A stretch of DNA of 33,608 nucleotides, taken from positions 1 through 33,608 of the forward strand of contig DASPRQ010000004.1 in the NCBI GenBank assembly GCA_035624355.1, given 5' to 3'. The notes beneath the pieces were generated by a model that was not told where the DNA came from, ran no database searches, and saw nothing but the letters and a program-made list of their open reading frames with translations. Both the position numbers and the translations under genes were made by a program. This stretch comes from Usitatibacter sp035624355. GTDB taxonomy: Bacteria > Pseudomonadota > Gammaproteobacteria > Burkholderiales > Usitatibacteraceae. This document shows, piece by piece, positions 23,294 through 30,262 of the stretch (its first letter is position 1; every line of letters starts with the position of its first letter).

Positions 23294-23306
23294 CCCCGCG
23301 GGGGCC

Positions 23307-23864
23307 TCAGCCCGCCTCCCGCGGCCGCGCCGCGACCGTGACGAGCGCCGGGCGCAGCACCCGGTCGTGCAGCAGGTATCCCTTCTGGAGCACGGTCACG
23401 ACCGTCCCCGGCTCCTGGGCGCTGTCGACCTGGCTGATGGCCTGGTGGCGATGGGGGTCGAACTTCTCCCCCTGGGGCGCGATCGGGCGGATCGCGAACT
23501 TCTCGAAGACCGAGTCGAGCTGGCGGGCCGTGAGCTCCACGCCCTCCTTGAACGATTCGATCGAGACGTTCTCGACCGTGAGGGCCGCGTCCAGGCTGTC
23601 CTTCACGGCGAGGAGCGCCGCGGCGAAGCCCTCCAGCCCGAAGCGGTGGGCCTTCGCCACGTCTTCCTGCCCGCGGCGCCGGACGTTCTCCGTCTCGGCC
23701 TTCGCGCGCAGCCAGTCGTCGCGCAGCTTCTCCGCGTCGGCGAGGGCGGCGGCGAGCTTGCCTTCCAGCTCGGCGATGCGGGATTCGGGGCCCGCGTCGC
23801 CGACGCCGGCCTGGGGCTCGGGTCGGGACGCGGCGGAAGCGCTCGACGAGTGGGCGTCGCTCAC
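23307..23864 (-). CDS. grpE: Nucleotide exchange factor GrpE
   Basis: GrpE releases ADP from DnaK. Residues 1-30 are a disordered Ser/Ala-rich lead. A long coiled-coil helix follows (RIAELEGKLAAALADAEKLRDDWLRAKAETENVRRR). The C-terminal beta domain has LDSVFEKFAIRPIAPQGEKFDPHRHQAI and GYLLHDRVLRPALVTVA, both hallmarks of the family. 185 residues from GTG 23864. A TTG two codons upstream is possible, but the AGGG box (23875-23878) lies 9 nt from the GTG and only 3 nt from the TTG. It is the first gene behind the sigma-32 promoter. Confidence 0.95.
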   Translation of the reverse strand: MSDAHSSSASAASRPEPQAGVGDAGPESRIAELEGKLAAALADAEKLRDDWLRAKAETENVRRRGQEDVAKAHRFGLEGFAAALLAVKDSLDAALTVENVSIESFKEGVELTARQLDSVFEKFAIRPIAPQGEKFDPHRHQAISQVDSAQEPGTVVTVLQKGYLLHDRVLRPALVTVAARPREAG

Positions 23865-23901
23865 GGACAAATACCCTCTAGAAACAATGGTTTGCTATAC
23901 A

Positions 23902-23929
23902 ACATGGGGATGCCGGCGCGGATTTCAAG
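23902..23929 (-). promoter_or_regulatory. Sigma-32 (RpoH) heat-shock promoter for grpE-dnaK-dnaJ
   Basis: On the minus strand CTTGAAA (23929-23923), 13-bp spacer, CCCCATGT (23909-23902): a full match to the known consensus CTTGAAA-N11-16-CCCCATNT. Start expected near 23895, leaving a leader of about 30 nt before the grpE GTG. It lies just downstream of the stop of the holin-like gene. No CIRCE repeat (TTAGCACTC-N9-GAGTGCTAA) is seen here. Confidence 0.88.
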
Positions 23930-23937
23930 ACCGGGCC

Positions 23938-24288
23938 CTAGCGCCGGGCCGGAAACAGGATCCAGCTGGTGACGAGGGTGATCAGGCTGTAGAGGATCGA
24001 GCCGAGGAGCGCCGCCCAGAATCCCGCCACGGTGAAGCCGCGGACGATCTCGGCCACCAGCCAGAAGAGCAGTGCGTTGATGACGAAGAGGAAGAGCCCC
24101 AGCGTGAGCAGGGTCACCGGCAACGTGAGGATCACGAGGATGGGCCGGACCACGGCGTTCACGAGCCCGAGGACGAGCGCCGCCCAGAGCGCGGGCCAAA
24201 GGCCCTCCACGCGCACCCCCGGGTAGAGGTAGGCGACCAGCAGCAGGGCGGCGGCGTTCACGATCCAGCGGGCGAGGAGGGTCAGCAT
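23938..24288 (-). CDS. Phage holin family IV / YvlD-like small membrane protein
   Basis: A 116-residue protein made almost entirely of four hydrophobic helices (about residues 4-22, 28-50, 52-80 and 86-112). It carries the family-typical NAAALLLVAYLYPGVRVEG, ALVLGLVNAVVRPIL, LPVTLLTLGLFLFVINALLFWL and GFWAALLGSILYSLI. Databases call this family phage holin superfamily IV, but it is a common chromosomal protein of unknown function and nothing phage-like lies nearby. Start ATG 24288, 3 bp after the hemH stop, so probably cotranscribed with hemH. Confidence 0.85.
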   Translation of the reverse strand: MLTLLARWIVNAAALLLVAYLYPGVRVEGLWPALWAALVLGLVNAVVRPILVILTLPVTLLTLGLFLFVINALLFWLVAEIVRGFTVAGFWAALLGSILYSLITLVTSWILFPARR

Positions 24289-24291
24289 GGC

Positions 24292-25320
24292 CTAGTCCTC
24301 CCAGGCCTGGAGGTTTTGCGCGGCGAGGACGCTGAGCGCGGTCATCCAGGTCGGGGTGTCGTTCGTGGTGGGAATGTAATGGAAATCCTTGCCGCCGGCC
24401 TCGCGGAACGTCTCCCGGCCTTCGAGCGCGATCTCCTCGAGCGTCTCGAGGCAGTCGGCGGCGAAGCCCGGGCAGACCACGTCCACCCGCGCCACGCCCT
24501 GCCGGCCGAGCGCGGCGAGCGTGTCCACGGTGTAGGGCTGCAGCCACTCCTGTGCGCCGAAGCGGGACTGGAACGACACCACCGTGCGCGCGTCGTTCCA
24601 TCCGAGCTCCGTGGCGATGAGGCGCGCGCTCTCGCGGCACTGCGCCTCGTAGGGATCGCCCGCCGCCACCACCGCCTTCGGCAGGCCATGGAAGCTCATG
24701 ACGAGCCGATCGGGCCGGCCGTGCTTCATCCAGTACGCGTTCACCGCCGCGGCGATCGCCTTCACGTACGCGGGGTGGGCGTGGAAGTCGTGCACGACGC
24801 GCAGCTGCGGCGCCGGCTTCGGCGCGCGGCGCAGCGCCCGGGCGAGCTCGTCCTCGGTGCTTGCCGTCGTGCTGCGGGAGTACTGCGGGTAGAGCGGCAG
24901 CGCCAGGACGCGCGAGCAGCCGCGGCTGCGCAGCTCCGCGAGCCCTTCGGCGACGGAGGGCTTGCCGTAGCGCATCGCCCCGGCCACCGGCACAGGCCGG
25001 CCGAGGCGCTCGCCGAGGTAGCCGCGCAGCAGCTGCGTCTGGCGCAGGAGGTAGATGCGCAGCGGCGAGCCGTCCGCGGTCCAGATGGCGGCGTACCTGC
25101 GCGCGGCCTTCCTCGGGCGGAAGGGCAGGATGAAGAGGTGGAGGATCGGCCACCAGACGAGGCGGGGGATGGCGATCACGCGCGGGTCGAGGAGGAACTG
25201 GCGCAGGTAGCGGCGCACCGCGGCCGGCGTGGGCGCGTCCGGCGTGCCCAGGTTCACGAGCAGCACGCCCGTGGAGGACGGCCCGGCCTTCCCCTGGCCA
25301 GCCGCGTTCGTGCCGGCCAT
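24292..25320 (-). CDS. hemH: Ferrochelatase
   Basis: HemH inserts ferrous iron into protoporphyrin IX, the last step of heme synthesis, at the cytoplasmic face of the membrane. GVLLVNLGTPDAPTPAAVRRYLRQFL opens the conserved domain. AMRYGKPS and LPLYPQYSRSTTAS follow, with the metal-binding His211 in MSFHGLPK and the acidic VVCPGFAADCLETLEEI motif near residues 285-300. 342 residues, normal. Start ATG 25320, 12 bp after hrcA. The position between hrcA and the chaperone genes is familiar in Betaproteobacteria, where hemH often lies beside grpE. Confidence 0.96.
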   Translation of the reverse strand: MAGTNAAGQGKAGPSSTGVLLVNLGTPDAPTPAAVRRYLRQFLLDPRVIAIPRLVWWPILHLFILPFRPRKAARRYAAIWTADGSPLRIYLLRQTQLLRGYLGERLGRPVPVAGAMRYGKPSVAEGLAELRSRGCSRVLALPLYPQYSRSTTASTEDELARALRRAPKPAPQLRVVHDFHAHPAYVKAIAAAVNAYWMKHGRPDRLVMSFHGLPKAVVAAGDPYEAQCRESARLIATELGWNDARTVVSFQSRFGAQEWLQPYTVDTLAALGRQGVARVDVVCPGFAADCLETLEEIALEGRETFREAGGKDFHYIPTTNDTPTWMTALSVLAAQNLQAWED

Positions 25321-25332
25321 GGGGCCTCCTCC

Positions 25333-26352
25333 TCAGTGGTGGGAAAGGGCGAAGGACACCAGCTTGGCGGTCACGTCCACGATCGGGATCACGCGCTCGT
25401 AGGCCATGCGGGTGGGACCGATCACGCCCACGGTGCCCACCACCTCGCCGTCCACCTCGTAGGGCGCCGTCACGATGGAGCACTCGTCGAGCGGGACGAG
25501 CTGCGACTCGCCGCCGATGAAGATCTTCACGCCCTCGGCTTTCTCGCTCTCCTCGAGGATGTCGAGCAGCTGCGTCTTGCGCTCGAAGAGGTCGAAGAGG
25601 CGGCGCAGGCGGTTCATGTCGGCCGAGAGGTCCTGCACCTCGAGGAGGTTGCGACCCCCCGAGATCACCACGCCGTCGGCGGGCTGGCGCAGCGCCTCGG
25701 AGCCCGCGCGGATCGCCGCTTCCATGAGCGAGGAGATGTCGCGGTGCAGGTCGAGCAGCTCCGAGCGCACCCTCTGGCGCAGCTGGTCGAACTCGAGGCC
25801 CGCGTAGTGCTGGTTCACGTAGTTGGCCGCCTCCTGCAGCCGGGAGGCCGTGTACGTGCGGTCGGTGACGAGCACGCGGTTCTGCACCTCCCCGTCGCTC
25901 GCGACGATGATGAGGAGCACGCGCTTCTCGGAAAGCCCGAAGAACTCGATGTGGCGCAGCACCGCGCCGCGCCGGCGGGGCGCCACCACCACGCCCGCGA
26001 AGTGCGTGAGGTCCGAGAGCATCTGCGAGGCGTTGGCGACCACGCGGTGCGGGTCGTCGGGCATGAGCTGCTCCTCGAGCTGCTGGCGCTCGAGCTCCTC
26101 GAGGGGCCGGACGGTGAGCAGCGTGTCCACGAAGAGGCGATAGCCCTTGGGCGTGGGAACGCGTCCCGCCGAGGTGTGGGGGCTCGCGACGAAGCCCATC
26201 TCCTCGAGGTCGGCCATCACGTTGCGGATCGTCGCCGGGGAGAGCTCCAGCGGCGAGAAGCGCGACAGCGCACGCGAGCCGACCGGCTGGCCTTCGGCGA
26301 TGTAGCGCTCCACCAGGATCTTGAGCAGGCTTTGCGCGCGTTCGCTGATCAT
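25333..26352 (-). CDS. hrcA: Heat-inducible transcription repressor HrcA
   Basis: HrcA represses chaperone genes through CIRCE operators and needs GroEL to stay folded. The N-terminal winged helix has ERAQSLLKILVERYIAEGQPVGSRALSR and LSPATIRNVMADLEEMGFVASPHTSAGRVPTPKGYRLFVD. The long GAF-like domain follows and ends with IGPTRMAYERVIPIVDVTAKLVS. From ATG 26352 the length is 339 residues, as expected. An upstream in-frame ATG (26376) would add eight residues not seen in the family. A TAGAAT hexamer ends 7 nt before the ATG and there is no Shine-Dalgarno, so the mRNA may be leaderless. I see no CIRCE in this window; its target may be groES-groEL elsewhere. Confidence 0.95.
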   Translation of the reverse strand: MISERAQSLLKILVERYIAEGQPVGSRALSRFSPLELSPATIRNVMADLEEMGFVASPHTSAGRVPTPKGYRLFVDTLLTVRPLEELERQQLEEQLMPDDPHRVVANASQMLSDLTHFAGVVVAPRRRGAVLRHIEFFGLSEKRVLLIIVASDGEVQNRVLVTDRTYTASRLQEAANYVNQHYAGLEFDQLRQRVRSELLDLHRDISSLMEAAIRAGSEALRQPADGVVISGGRNLLEVQDLSADMNRLRRLFDLFERKTQLLDILEESEKAEGVKIFIGGESQLVPLDECSIVTAPYEVDGEVVGTVGVIGPTRMAYERVIPIVDVTAKLVSFALSHH

Positions 26353-26359
26353 GGGCGGA

Positions 26360-26365
26360 ATTCTA
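26360..26365 (-). promoter_or_regulatory. -10 box of hrcA, giving a probable leaderless mRNA
   Basis: TAGAAT on the minus strand (26365-26360), followed by CCG (26357-26359), lies 7 nt before the hrcA ATG at 26352. The same 9-mer TAGAATCCG-like context, exactly TAGAATTCCG, occurs at the TPR-gene promoter. Transcription starting 7-8 nt downstream would begin at or beside the start codon. Confidence 0.45.
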
Positions 26366-26378
26366 CAAGCAATCATGC

Positions 26379-26384
26379 TTTAAT
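26379..26384 (+). promoter_or_regulatory. Extended -10 box of nadK, giving a probable leaderless mRNA
   Basis: TTTAAT preceded by TGC (26376-26378) ends 7 nt before the nadK ATG at 26392. No Shine-Dalgarno sequence lies between. No -35 hexamer is recognisable. Confidence 0.45.
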
Positions 26385-26391
26385 TGCGGCC

Positions 26392-27267
26392 ATGCCTCCC
26401 GCGTTCAAGACCGCGGCCGTGGTCGGAAAGAGCGACGCGGCGAGCCTTCCCGACACGCTCGAGCAGCTCGTGGCGCTGCTGCGCCGCCACGGCCTCGCGA
26501 TCCTCATGGATCCGCTGACGGCCGGCGCTTCGCGCGGCACGCCCGATGCCACCGTCGAGCTCGACGACCTCGCGGGACGGGCCGACCTCGCGATCGTGGT
26601 GGGCGGCGACGGGACGCTGCTGTCGTGCGCGCGCCTGATGGGCGAGCGCGGCGTGCCGCTGGTGGGCGTGAACCTGGGGCGGCTCGGGTTCCTCACCGAC
26701 GTTCCCGCCGACAGCCTCGAGGCCGCCGTCGGCTCCATCCTCGCGGGCGACTTCAACGCCGAGCAGCGCACGCTGCTGGCCGGATCGGTGCGGCGCGGCC
26801 GCGACACGCTCTTCTCGGCGTTTGCGATGAACGACGTCGTCGTGAGCCGCGGCGCCACCGGCAGCATGATCGAGTTCGCCGTGACGGTCGACGGCGAGTT
26901 CATCTACACGCTGCGTGCCGACGGGCTGATCGTGTCCACGCCCACGGGATCGACCGCCTACGCGCTCTCGGCCGGGGGGCCGATCCTCCACCCGGCGCTT
27001 TCCGCGATCGCCCTGGTGCCCATCTCGCCGCACACGCTCTCGAACCGGCCGGTGGCGATCCGCAGCTCCTCGCGCGTGGAGATCACGCTGGTCCGCGGGG
27101 TGGAGGCGCGCGCGAACTTCGACGTGCAGGAGTACTGGCAGCTCGAGCCGGGCGACGTGGTGGCGGTGTCCGCGGCGCCGCGCCCCGTGACGATCCTGCA
27201 TCCCCGCGGCTACCGCTATTTCGCGATGCTGCGCCAGAAGCTGCGCTGGACGGAGCGCACCTCCTAG
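26392..27267 (+). CDS. nadK: NAD kinase
   Basis: NadK phosphorylates NAD to NADP. FKTAAVVGKS opens the protein as in betaproteobacterial relatives. The catalytic GGDGTLLSCAR motif is at residues 71-81 (Asp73), followed by GVNLGRLGFLTD, MNDVVVSRG (the NAD-binding Asn-Asp), and ADGLIVSTPTGSTAYALSAGGPI. 291 residues, typical. The start is ATG 26392; the frame is open for about a thousand codons upstream, but that is antisense to hrcA, hemH and grpE and is not coding. It diverges from hrcA over 39 bp and precedes recN by 18 bp, a common pairing. Confidence 0.96.
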   Translation: MPPAFKTAAVVGKSDAASLPDTLEQLVALLRRHGLAILMDPLTAGASRGTPDATVELDDLAGRADLAIVVGGDGTLLSCARLMGERGVPLVGVNLGRLGFLTDVPADSLEAAVGSILAGDFNAEQRTLLAGSVRRGRDTLFSAFAMNDVVVSRGATGSMIEFAVTVDGEFIYTLRADGLIVSTPTGSTAYALSAGGPILHPALSAIALVPISPHTLSNRPVAIRSSSRVEITLVRGVEARANFDVQEYWQLEPGDVVAVSAAPRPVTILHPRGYRYFAMLRQKLRWTERTS

Positions 27268-27285
27268 GCGCGGCGGCCTCCTTCC

Positions 27286-29001
27286 ATGCTGCGCGCGCTG
27301 TCCATCCGCGACTACGTGATCGTCGAGCGGCTCGACCTCGAGCTCGCGCCCGGGTTCACCGCGCTCACCGGGGAGACGGGCGCGGGCAAGTCGATTCTGG
27401 TCGACGCGCTCGGGCTCGCGCTCGGCGACCGGGCCGACGACCGGGTCGTGCGCGCGGGCGCGCAGCGCGCCGAGGTGAGCGCCGATTTCGACGCCGGGCG
27501 ACTGCCCGCCGTGCGCGCGTGGCTCGAGGCGCGCGACCTCGACGAGGGCGACGGCGCCTGCCTCGTGCGCCGGACCATCGACCCGGGCGGGAGGTCGCGG
27601 GCCTTCGTGAACGGGCGGCCGGCCACCGCGGCGCAGCTGCGCGAGCTGGGCGAGATGCTGCTCGACATCCACGGCCAGCACGAGCACCAGCTGCTGCTGC
27701 GGCGCGATTACCAGCGCGCGCTCCTCGACGCCTTCGCGCGCTGCGAGCCGCTTGCCCGGGAAGTGGCGGAGCGGCACGGCGCCTGGCGCAGGATCGCCGA
27801 GCAGCGCACGGCGCGCGAGCGGACGCAGGCCGGCTCGGCGCGGGAGCGCGAGCTCCTCGCCCACGAGATCCGCGACCTCGAAGCCCTCGCCTTCGATCCG
27901 GCGCGCTGGGCCGAGGACCAGGCCGAGCACCGCCGCCTCGCGCACGCGCAGGAGCTGATCGAGACCGTCGCGCAGTGCGCCCAGGTGCTCGACGAGGCCG
28001 ACGAGTCGGTCGCATCGCGCCTCGCCTCGGTCGCCGCGCGGCTCGCCGATGCCGCCGCGCTCGATCCCGCGCTCGGGGAGGCGTCGCGCGACGCGCAGAG
28101 CGCGGGCGTGCACGCGGCCGAGTGCGCGCACGAGCTGCGCCGCTACCTCCAGCACCTCGAGGCGGACCCGGCACGCATGGGCGAGCTCGACGCGCGGCTC
28201 GCGGCGGTGCACGGCGCGGCGCGCAAGTACCGCGTGGAGCCGGCGGGGCTGCCCGACGCGCTCGCCGAGCGGCGCGCGCGCCTCGCGGAGCTCGGGGGCG
28301 AGGAAAGCCTGGAGGAGCTGCGCGAGCAGGAAACGGCGCTCGAGCGCGCCTACCGCGATTGCGCCGCGGAGCTCACGCGGATCCGGCGCGAGGCGGCGCG
28401 GCGCCTGGCGGCCGAGGTGACCCGCACGATGCAGGAGCTCGCGATGGCCGGCGGCCGCCTCGAGGTCGCGCTCGAGCCGCTGGAGACGCCCGGCGCCGGC
28501 GGGCTCGAGTCGGTGGAGCTGCAGGTCGCCGCCCACGCCGGGCAGCCGCTCGGGCCGCTCGCGCGCGTGGCCTCCGGCGGCGAGCTCTCGCGCATCGCGC
28601 TCGCGATCCAGGTGCTGCTCTCGGGCGGGGCCTCGGTGCCCACGCTCGTCTTCGACGAGGTCGACGCGGGCATCGGCGGGGGCGTGGCCGAGATCGTCGG
28701 GCGCCTGTTGCAGTCGCTCGGGCGCCATCACCAGGTGCTGTGCGTGACGCACCTCGCGCAGGTCGCGGTGCACGCGGGCGCGCAGCTGCGCGTGGCGAAG
28801 CAGCCCGGCCCGAGGGGCACCTTCGCCACGGTGGATTCGCTGGAAGGCGAGGAGCGCGTCGACGAGATCGCGCGCATGCTGGGCGGCCTCACGATCACCG
28901 AGGCCACGCGCCGGCACGCGCGGGAAATGTTGCAAAACGCCCGCGCTGCGAGTACACCCCTCCGCAAGGAGCGGGGCAGGGCATCCGCCGGGCCGGCCTG
29001 A
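27286..29001 (+). CDS. recN: DNA repair protein RecN
   Basis: RecN is an SMC-like ATPase acting in double-strand break repair with RecA. The Walker A motif ALTGETGAGKS (residues 26-36), DIHGQHEHQLLL, two long coiled-coil arms (about 150-230 and 270-370), the ABC signature RVASGGELSRIALAIQ and Walker B LVFDEVDAGIGG are in order. CVTHLAQVAVHA completes the head. 571 residues, slightly longer than E. coli (553), mainly at the C-terminal tail. Start ATG 27286 with 18 bp after nadK. I looked for a LexA box near the start and saw none, so SOS control is not evident here. Confidence 0.96.
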   Translation: MLRALSIRDYVIVERLDLELAPGFTALTGETGAGKSILVDALGLALGDRADDRVVRAGAQRAEVSADFDAGRLPAVRAWLEARDLDEGDGACLVRRTIDPGGRSRAFVNGRPATAAQLRELGEMLLDIHGQHEHQLLLRRDYQRALLDAFARCEPLAREVAERHGAWRRIAEQRTARERTQAGSARERELLAHEIRDLEALAFDPARWAEDQAEHRRLAHAQELIETVAQCAQVLDEADESVASRLASVAARLADAAALDPALGEASRDAQSAGVHAAECAHELRRYLQHLEADPARMGELDARLAAVHGAARKYRVEPAGLPDALAERRARLAELGGEESLEELREQETALERAYRDCAAELTRIRREAARRLAAEVTRTMQELAMAGGRLEVALEPLETPGAGGLESVELQVAAHAGQPLGPLARVASGGELSRIALAIQVLLSGGASVPTLVFDEVDAGIGGGVAEIVGRLLQSLGRHHQVLCVTHLAQVAVHAGAQLRVAKQPGPRGTFATVDSLEGEERVDEIARMLGGLTITEATRRHAREMLQNARAASTPLRKERGRASAGPA

Positions 29002-29028
29002 GGCGGCGCCGGCCCCGCAGGAGGAGCG

Positions 29029-30261
29029 ATGGAGTCGACGGGGGGCAAGGCGGGGCTGGTGCTGGCGGGCGGTGGCGCCCGGGCCGCCTACCAGGTGGGC
29101 GTGCTGCAGGCGGTGCGCGAGATCGTCCCCGACCCGCGGGTGAACCCCTTTCCGATCATCGCCGGATCCTCGGCCGGAGCGGTCAACGCGGGAGCGCTCG
29201 CGGTGCACGCGGAGGACTTCGGCCACGCGGTCGACAACCTCCTGCAGGTCTGGCGCGGCTTCGAGGCGCGCCACGTCTATCGCGCCGATTTCCCGGGCGT
29301 GTTCGCCAACAGCGCGCGGTGGCTCACGGGGCTCCTGTTCGGCGCGTTCCTGCGCAACCGCCGCATCTCGCTGCTCGACAACCGGCCGCTCGAGAGCCTG
29401 CTCGCGCGGCGGCTCGACTTCTCGCGCATCCGCGAGAACATCGCCGCCGGGGCGCTGGACGCGGTGGCCATCACGTGCTCGGGCTACACCTCGGGCCAGA
29501 GCTGCAGCTTCTTCGAGGCGGCCGAGCAGGTCGAGGGCTGGAAGCGCTCGCAGCGCATCGGCATCCGCACGAGCATCGGCGTCGAGCACCTGATGGCCTC
29601 GAGCGCGATCCCGTTCCTGTTCCCCGCGTATCGCCTGAACCGCGAGTTCTTCGGCGACGGCTCGATGCGCCAGCTCGCCCCGGTGAGCCCCGCGCTGCAC
29701 CTCGGCGCCGACCGCATCCTCGTGGTCGGCACCGCGCGCATCCGCGACGAGGCCCCGGCGCGCACCCGCGGGGACCTGTATCCGTCGCTCGCCCAGGTCG
29801 CGGGCCACGTGATGAACTCGATCTTCCTCGACAGCCTCGCCGTGGACCTCGAGCGCATGGAGCGCATCAACCGCACGATCAGCGTCGTCGAGCCCGAGGC
29901 GCTGCGCCGGATGGGGCTTTCGCTGCGCCACGTCGACGTGCTCGTGCTCACGCCCTCGGAGCCGCTCGACGCGATCGCCGTGAAGCACGTGCGCAGCCTC
30001 CCGTGGACGATCCGTTTCCTGATGCGCTCCGTGGGGGCCATGCGCCGCGGGGGGTCGAACCTCGCGAGCTACCTGCTCTTCGAGCGCGGCTACTGCAACG
30101 AGCTGATCGACCTCGGCTACCACGACACCCTCAAGCGCCGCGAGGAGGTCGCCGCCTTCCTGGCGGGAGGGCTGTCGTCGGTGCCCGGCATCTACGGGCG
30201 CACCGTGCGCATGGCGGCGGGCTCTGCCGAGGCGGCCGGCGCAGGAACGTCCAAAGGCTGA
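29029..30261 (+). CDS. Patatin-like phospholipase
   Basis: A 410-residue acyl hydrolase. The oxyanion motif AGGGARAAYQVGVLQA (residues 13-28), the nucleophile elbow GSSAG (46-50, Ser48) and the DGS dyad motif (Asp210, Gly211) match the Ser-Asp catalytic dyad of bacterial patatins. The C-terminal third (about 260-400) is an extension with two hydrophobic or amphipathic stretches that may bind membrane. No signal peptide, so probably cytoplasmic or membrane-associated. The substrate is likely phospholipid or another acyl ester; this is inferred from the family. A strong AGGAGGAG lies just before the ATG at 29029. It follows recN by 27 bp and precedes a thioesterase by 1 bp. Confidence 0.9.
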   Translation: MESTGGKAGLVLAGGGARAAYQVGVLQAVREIVPDPRVNPFPIIAGSSAGAVNAGALAVHAEDFGHAVDNLLQVWRGFEARHVYRADFPGVFANSARWLTGLLFGAFLRNRRISLLDNRPLESLLARRLDFSRIRENIAAGALDAVAITCSGYTSGQSCSFFEAAEQVEGWKRSQRIGIRTSIGVEHLMASSAIPFLFPAYRLNREFFGDGSMRQLAPVSPALHLGADRILVVGTARIRDEAPARTRGDLYPSLAQVAGHVMNSIFLDSLAVDLERMERINRTISVVEPEALRRMGLSLRHVDVLVLTPSEPLDAIAVKHVRSLPWTIRFLMRSVGAMRRGGSNLASYLLFERGYCNELIDLGYHDTLKRREEVAAFLAGGLSSVPGIYGRTVRMAAGSAEAAGAGTSKG

Positions 30262-30262
30262 G

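Noticed and set aside
23865..23937. CIRCE operator upstream of grpE
   Set aside because: No TTAGCACTC or GAGTGCTAA half-site is present; only the sigma-32 promoter is seen.
23938..24288. Holin-like gene as a sign of a prophage
   Set aside because: No lysin, integrase or structural genes nearby; the family is widespread on chromosomes and the gene sits in a housekeeping operon.
23338..26391. About 1000 open codons on the plus strand leading into nadK
   Set aside because: Antisense to grpE, the holin-like gene, hemH and hrcA; His/Arg/Glu-rich with no domain. nadK starts at 26392.
27240..27285. LexA box upstream of recN
   Set aside because: No CTGT-N8-ACAG or close variant between nadK and recN.
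26380..30123. 1247-codon minus frame opposite nadK, recN and the patatin gene, and a similar plus-strand frame at 26625-30356
   Set aside because: Shadow frames of well-identified genes, with compositions typical of such shadows.
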